A DNA stretch of 64,000 nucleotides from Anthoceros angustus. Lineage: Eukaryota; Streptophyta; Anthocerotopsida; Anthocerotales; Anthocerotaceae. Shown here one piece after another: positions 60,165 through 64,000 of this stretch (position 1 is its first letter; the number at the start of each line of letters is the position of its first letter). The stretch lies in the NCBI GenBank assembly GCA_010909165.1, contig VJWM01000280.1:62001-126000 (forward strand). Direction: 5' to 3'. Both the position numbers and the translations under genes were made by a program. Below the pieces are notes generated by a model. It ran no database searches. It worked only from the letters and a program-made list of their open reading frames with translations, and was not told where the DNA came from.

Positions 60165-62040
60165 ATAATTAAAAAAGTGGAATGTGTAGCCTTGAAATCG
60201 TTAACCCACTAGGGCTTTGGACAATGAGTGACTAAGCACAATGATTGTTTTTCAAACAGTAAAGGATTCCACAGTGACCTTGAACCTTGACACCTTACGA
60301 GGGCTTGTCCAATGTTTATGAATATATGTAAGTCGCATCCCTCATTTATATACCCAAGTTTTCCTTGGCCCTTGGGAATCTTACGTGGAATTTTGCATCC
60401 GAAACCCCTAATTACCATGGGCCAAGGAACAATCATCCTTGGATTTCGTCATCCCTTTTTTCCCCTTAAATTCGCCCCACTTCCTTGAGGTTGATTAGTC
60501 CTTGGACTTTGGCCTCACAAATTTTTCCACAAAGTTCTTCTTTCTCGAGCCGGACGCCAAGAGTCCGCTAGCCTACTGCGCTCGGACGCCGGAGTCTGCC
60601 GTCCTATTCCACCGGACACCAAGGCCAAGATGCACGGAGTCCGTCGGCCTACCCGCACGATCGAGCCTCCCACTCCCCAATGCGACGCTCTCGGCCCACG
60701 GTTTAGGGTTATCGGGCCTACCACTCCCGAGTGCCGTCCTTTCGGCCCTCCCGTGAGACTTCTCACCGGTGAGTGCATCGATGGCATGCGTGCAATCCCG
60801 ACCAGAATCGTGAAGCTTGAGAAACCGTTTTAATTTTTGAAAGTGTTTCGTAGAAAGGGCCTATGTAAATTAGCCTACTTGTCCAATGTTTATGAATATA
60901 TGTAAGTCGCATCCCTCATTTATATACCCAAGTTTTCCTTGGCCCTTGGGAATCTTACGTGGAATTTTGCATCCGAAACCCCTAATTACCATGGGCCAAG
61001 GAACAATCATCCTTGGATTTCGTCATCCCTCATTTATATACCCAAGTTTTCCTTGGCCCTTGGGAATCTTACGTGGAATTTTGCATCCGAAACCCCTAAT
61101 TACCATGGGCCAAGGAACAATCATCCTTGGATTTCGTCATCCCTTTTTTCCCCTTAAATTCGCCCCACTTCCTTGAGGTTGATTCCGTCCTTGGACTTTG
61201 GCCTCACAAATTTTTCCACAAAGTTCTTCTTTCTCGAGCTCTTCCAAACAAAAATTCCCACTTTGCAAAAACCATGCGGTGAAGCTTGAGGTGAGCTTAA
61301 AAAATTTCGGTGAGGTTTCGTGTATCTTGACCTTGAACCTTGACACCTTACGAGGGCTTGTCCAATGTTTATGAATATATGTAAGTGTTGGGAATGCGTG
61401 TTGTGCACAATTCTCATTCTTTCTGCGAGCTCGAAATCCTATCAAAGGCTATCGCATCAAGCTATGTTGGAGCTTGAAATGACCACGCCATCGATCCACT
61501 ATGACACCGACACTCCGTGGACTTGACCTCCACGATCCTCGCGCGTATACTGCTGGCTGGAGTGCCGAGAGTGTCATTTGTTTGGCGTTGAAGATGGCAG
61601 GAATCCCAGGCGCAGGTTGCTGAAGCAGGCAAGCCATTGCGATGGCCTGCGATCTGTCGCAATGTGTATGAGGGCCCGTGGCCGTCGGCGGCTGACGGGC
61701 TGTCTGCTCGTCAACCCGTCGGCGGCCTACCCGCACGATCGAGCCTCCCACTCCCCAATGCGACGCGACATACTCCTCACATCATTCTTGGCACCCGGGA
61801 CAAACATTTGACCTTGAACCTTGACACCTTACGAGGGCTTTGGACAATGAGTGACTAAGCACAATGATTGTTTTTCAAACCTCCTAGGAGCAAAGATTTG
61901 CATAGTACTAAATTGCAATCAAGAATGTAGGTCGCTAGAATGAAGGTGGCGATAGTCTAAAATCTTATGTGAAACGAGTCATGTCCATGCACGGCCCTCA
62001 TTTCTAGGAGGTCCACCAACTTCCCAACAACCCCTGGTCA
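60165..62040. repeat. Right edge of the array: mosaic of small array pieces
   Basis: Leader to telo-box (near 60,700) and start of spacer, then patches: two tandem promoter pieces (TATA at 60,918 and 61,032, period 114 bp), TFIIB tail (about 61,238-61,280), leader, TFIIB fold 1 piece (about 61,403-61,450), foreign insert (61,483-61,735), shuffled spacer, and a TFIIB fold-link scrap ending at 62,040. Confidence 0.85.
61483..61735. other. Foreign insert related to the right end of the window
   Basis: About 250 bp unlike the array. Its part 61,516-61,600 aligns, imperfectly but in the same orientation, with about 63,910-63,992 (shared words TGGACTTGACCTCC, CGATCCT, AGAGTGTCA, GTTGAAGA). Confidence 0.5.
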
Positions 62041-63120
62041 ATTAGTGCCATCAGCGGTCTTGGAATTCCCTAGGAATTACAGACCTTGGTCGGTGAGACA
62101 CTCGCGCAGCGCCAGCGGCTCGGCGTTACGCAGAAAACTGTGATGTGCTCTGGATGACATGGAACAGCGCAGCGGCCTCCACCACTTGCTAAAGTGCTCT
62201 ATCATCACCAAGATGTACCGTTACCTTGGTGTCTTAGGCGGCTCTCCTATGAGGTCGCGGGACCACGAAGAAGAGCCCCATGATGGGGAGTGGAGTGCGG
62301 CTACAGGTGCTGCATAGTGAAGGATGTTTTGTGGCGGTCACATGGCTCCTGACAAGCGACACATTCCGGACTTGTGCATGCATGCCAAACCCGGATTGAT
62401 GAGGGGGCGATAATTGTAGGTCCTCTTGACTCCAAAATGCCCCATGTCATCATGTACTCTTGAATGAGATATTACACGATCTCCGGGAGGTGGAACCGTT
62501 CCACACCATGGGCCTCTCGGATGAGGTACCCATCTCTCCAGTAGTAGGCAGCAGCACGTTCATGCCACGCTCACGAGCTTTGCTCCAATCTTCACCTAGG
62601 CGGCGGTTGCACAAAGCGTTATGCGTCCTCCCATATGTCCTTGGGGACATGTTGAGCTGCTGCAACCTCAAGCTGTCCAAGGCATGTCATGGCCACCAAG
62701 GCAGCTCTGACCGTCTGCACATCCTCGTGGCTGATCATCCTCATCCTCATCCTCATCCTCAATGTGTGTGGTGGCGTGGCGCACCTCGGTGCAAATATCT
62801 GAATCAAAGGGCTGCCTACGGGCTGCACAGGTTGGTAATCCATGACCTGCCGCGGCACCCACACACATTACGTCGTTACGGGCCACATGCACACCAAAAC
62901 CTTGCATTCATAATCCAGCAACACCGCGGTTTTGCGTGAGTCTCAGCAACATTCCTTTCCACGGACTTCGACAACTGGTTGTTGCAGCTGCCATCGCCGA
63001 TCTTGAGGTCTTGGCCGCCATCATGAGCAAGCACCTCCTCTCGGTGTGATGAGGCCACCACCTCGCATGATCCTTGGCCGTTGCAGCAGCGGGCTTCATG
63101 ATGTAGCCCACGAGCCACCT
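62041..63120 (-). mobile_element. Decayed Ty3/gypsy pol fragment (integrase region)
   Basis: Integrase inserts retroelement cDNA into the genome. On the minus strand, high to low, I read DIWEDA (about 62,630), YYWRDGYLIR and GVERFHLP (62,485-62,560), HDDMGHFGVKRTY (about 62,440) of the zinc-binding H..H..C..C part, and SRDLIGEPPKTP with RYILVMIEHFSKWW (62,160-62,260), which carries the first catalytic Asp in DLIG. CLTDQG (about 62,083-62,100) carries the second. The sequence is cut at 62,041 before the catalytic Glu. Stops and shifts show it is dead. Upstream of about 62,700 the domain is uncertain. Confidence 0.7.
62737..62762. repeat. (CATCCT)n microsatellite
   Basis: Four copies of a 6-mer, reading an Asp/Glu run on the minus strand within the pol remnant. 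Confidence 0.8.
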
Positions 63121-64000
63121 GCCGGGTTTGCAGCCCTGGTTCTAGAAATGACCTAAATGGCCTAATAACCTATCCTGATAATGTCAGTTAAATAGCTTCA
63201 TATGGGGTAAGCTAATTAATAGCTATTTCCTAATGGCCAAAATCACATATATAGCCAGCCTACCTCTAGGCTACTATATATATTCTTGTAAAACAAGTCT
63301 GGTGCCACGGTACCGCCGTGCATCACCGGCTGTTGGGCACATAAGACGTGCATCCCGCCTCAGTCCGGCCCGACCTTCAGCTGCAACAAGAAAACAGGGC
63401 AAAAGGAAATTTTCACGCCACACCACCGATGGATCGGCTAGAAGAAAGGCAGCATGGCGAAGAAGGAGAATGGAATTATCCAGCACCTGGAAGGAAAGAA
63501 TAAGGAAACCCCAAACAGATCGATCACAGCCATGCTCAAGCACGATTGCAACGCTATGGGGCCATAGCACGTCACACGTAGAATGGCAGATGCCACATGA
63601 ACCCAATTGTGACTAGCAGCCATGAAACCTTGCAATGCAATCACATCCATCTTCACAATCGAAACGAATTGAAACACACACCGAGTAGCGACACTTTGAA
63701 CAATACCAAAGTTGCCGAACCCCGCACCAAAGGTGGCTGCAAGCGAAAAAGGTGGAACCCCATTGCATCCATCACAGCGGCATGAGCTGCGTCATCCGGG
63801 CGCAGATCGCATGGGTAATCAAGGATCCAATCCGTTACAATGGTGGGGTCAAGGTTAGGAGATACGGGCACAATTTTGGTGTGATCGAAATGACCGCCAT
63901 CGGATCCTGCAAGACCAACACTCCATTGGACTTGACCTCCCGATCCTAAGCACATGTCTGCCGAAGTCTCAAGAGTGTCACTGTTGAAGAAAGATACAGA
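63121..64000. other. Right flank, no gene recognised
   Basis: Non-array DNA. Open frames of 127 codons (plus, 63,233-63,616) and 110 codons (minus, 63,274-63,606) overlap each other, and neither resembles a known family. A TATATATA-like run lies near 63,275. The last 90 bases resemble 61,516-61,600. Confidence 0.4.

Noticed and set aside
62619-62864. Asp/Glu-rich or Met/Arg-rich peptide in the gypsy remnant
   Set aside because: It is produced by a CATCCT microsatellite, so it is not evidence for a separate gene.
63233-63616. 127-codon plus-strand frame in the right flank
   Set aside because: A 110-codon frame overlaps it on the other strand, there is no recognisable domain, and composition gives no coding sign.

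Overview
This window is eukaryotic and most probably plant nuclear DNA. The reasons are a plant-type telo-box (AACCCTAA core) beside a TGGGCC site II word in nearly every repeat, decayed Ty3/gypsy-type LTR retrotransposon pieces, and no bacterial gene layout. I cannot name the species.

About 97% of the window (1 to about 62,040) is one head-to-tail tandem array. It runs off the left edge, and the basic unit is about 2.55 kb (clean examples start at 1, 2557, 5106, 16215, 18754 and 30264). Each unit carries, on the minus strand, a full-length intronless TFIIB-like sequence (general transcription factor IIB): zinc ribbon, B-reader/linker, cyclin fold 1, cyclin fold 2, about 300 codons. The order on the minus strand is telo-box/site II pair, CCTTGG-rich upstream region, TATATAAAT box, leader of about 190 nt, ATG, the TFIIB reading frame, then about 1 kb of spacer. 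The promoter of each gene therefore lies at the low-coordinate start of the next unit. I count 14 near full-length copies and about a dozen partial ones. As written, none has a single uninterrupted frame; each carries several 1-4 nt indels. These fall repeatedly at the same places, mostly at CG, CCGG, CAG or CTG words, while the DNA between is almost invariant.

Layout: 1-34,436 holds twelve fairly regular units; 4, 5, 8 and 10 are lengthened by internal duplications, and 9 and 12 are shortened by the same 0.9 kb deletion. 34,437-49,050 is scrambled: a telo-box triplication, polypyrimidine tracts, two copies of an unrelated element that looks like a gag-only LTR element on the minus strand, a 2,005-bp duplication, and two places where a different TATA promoter replaces the TFIIB zinc-ribbon end. 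49,051-62,040 holds shorter units interrupted by retroelement pieces, ending in a mosaic of small array fragments. 62,041-63,120 is a decayed Ty3/gypsy pol fragment (integrase, minus strand). 63,121-64,000 is non-array DNA with no recognisable gene.

Nearly every rearrangement junction sits on a short word (5-12 nt) shared by the two joined sites, and several identical junctions recur in units far apart. The array may be a cluster of TFIIB pseudogenes made from one retrocopied gene, or a cluster of functional TFIIB-like genes whose frames are obscured by indels. The sequence alone does not decide between these.
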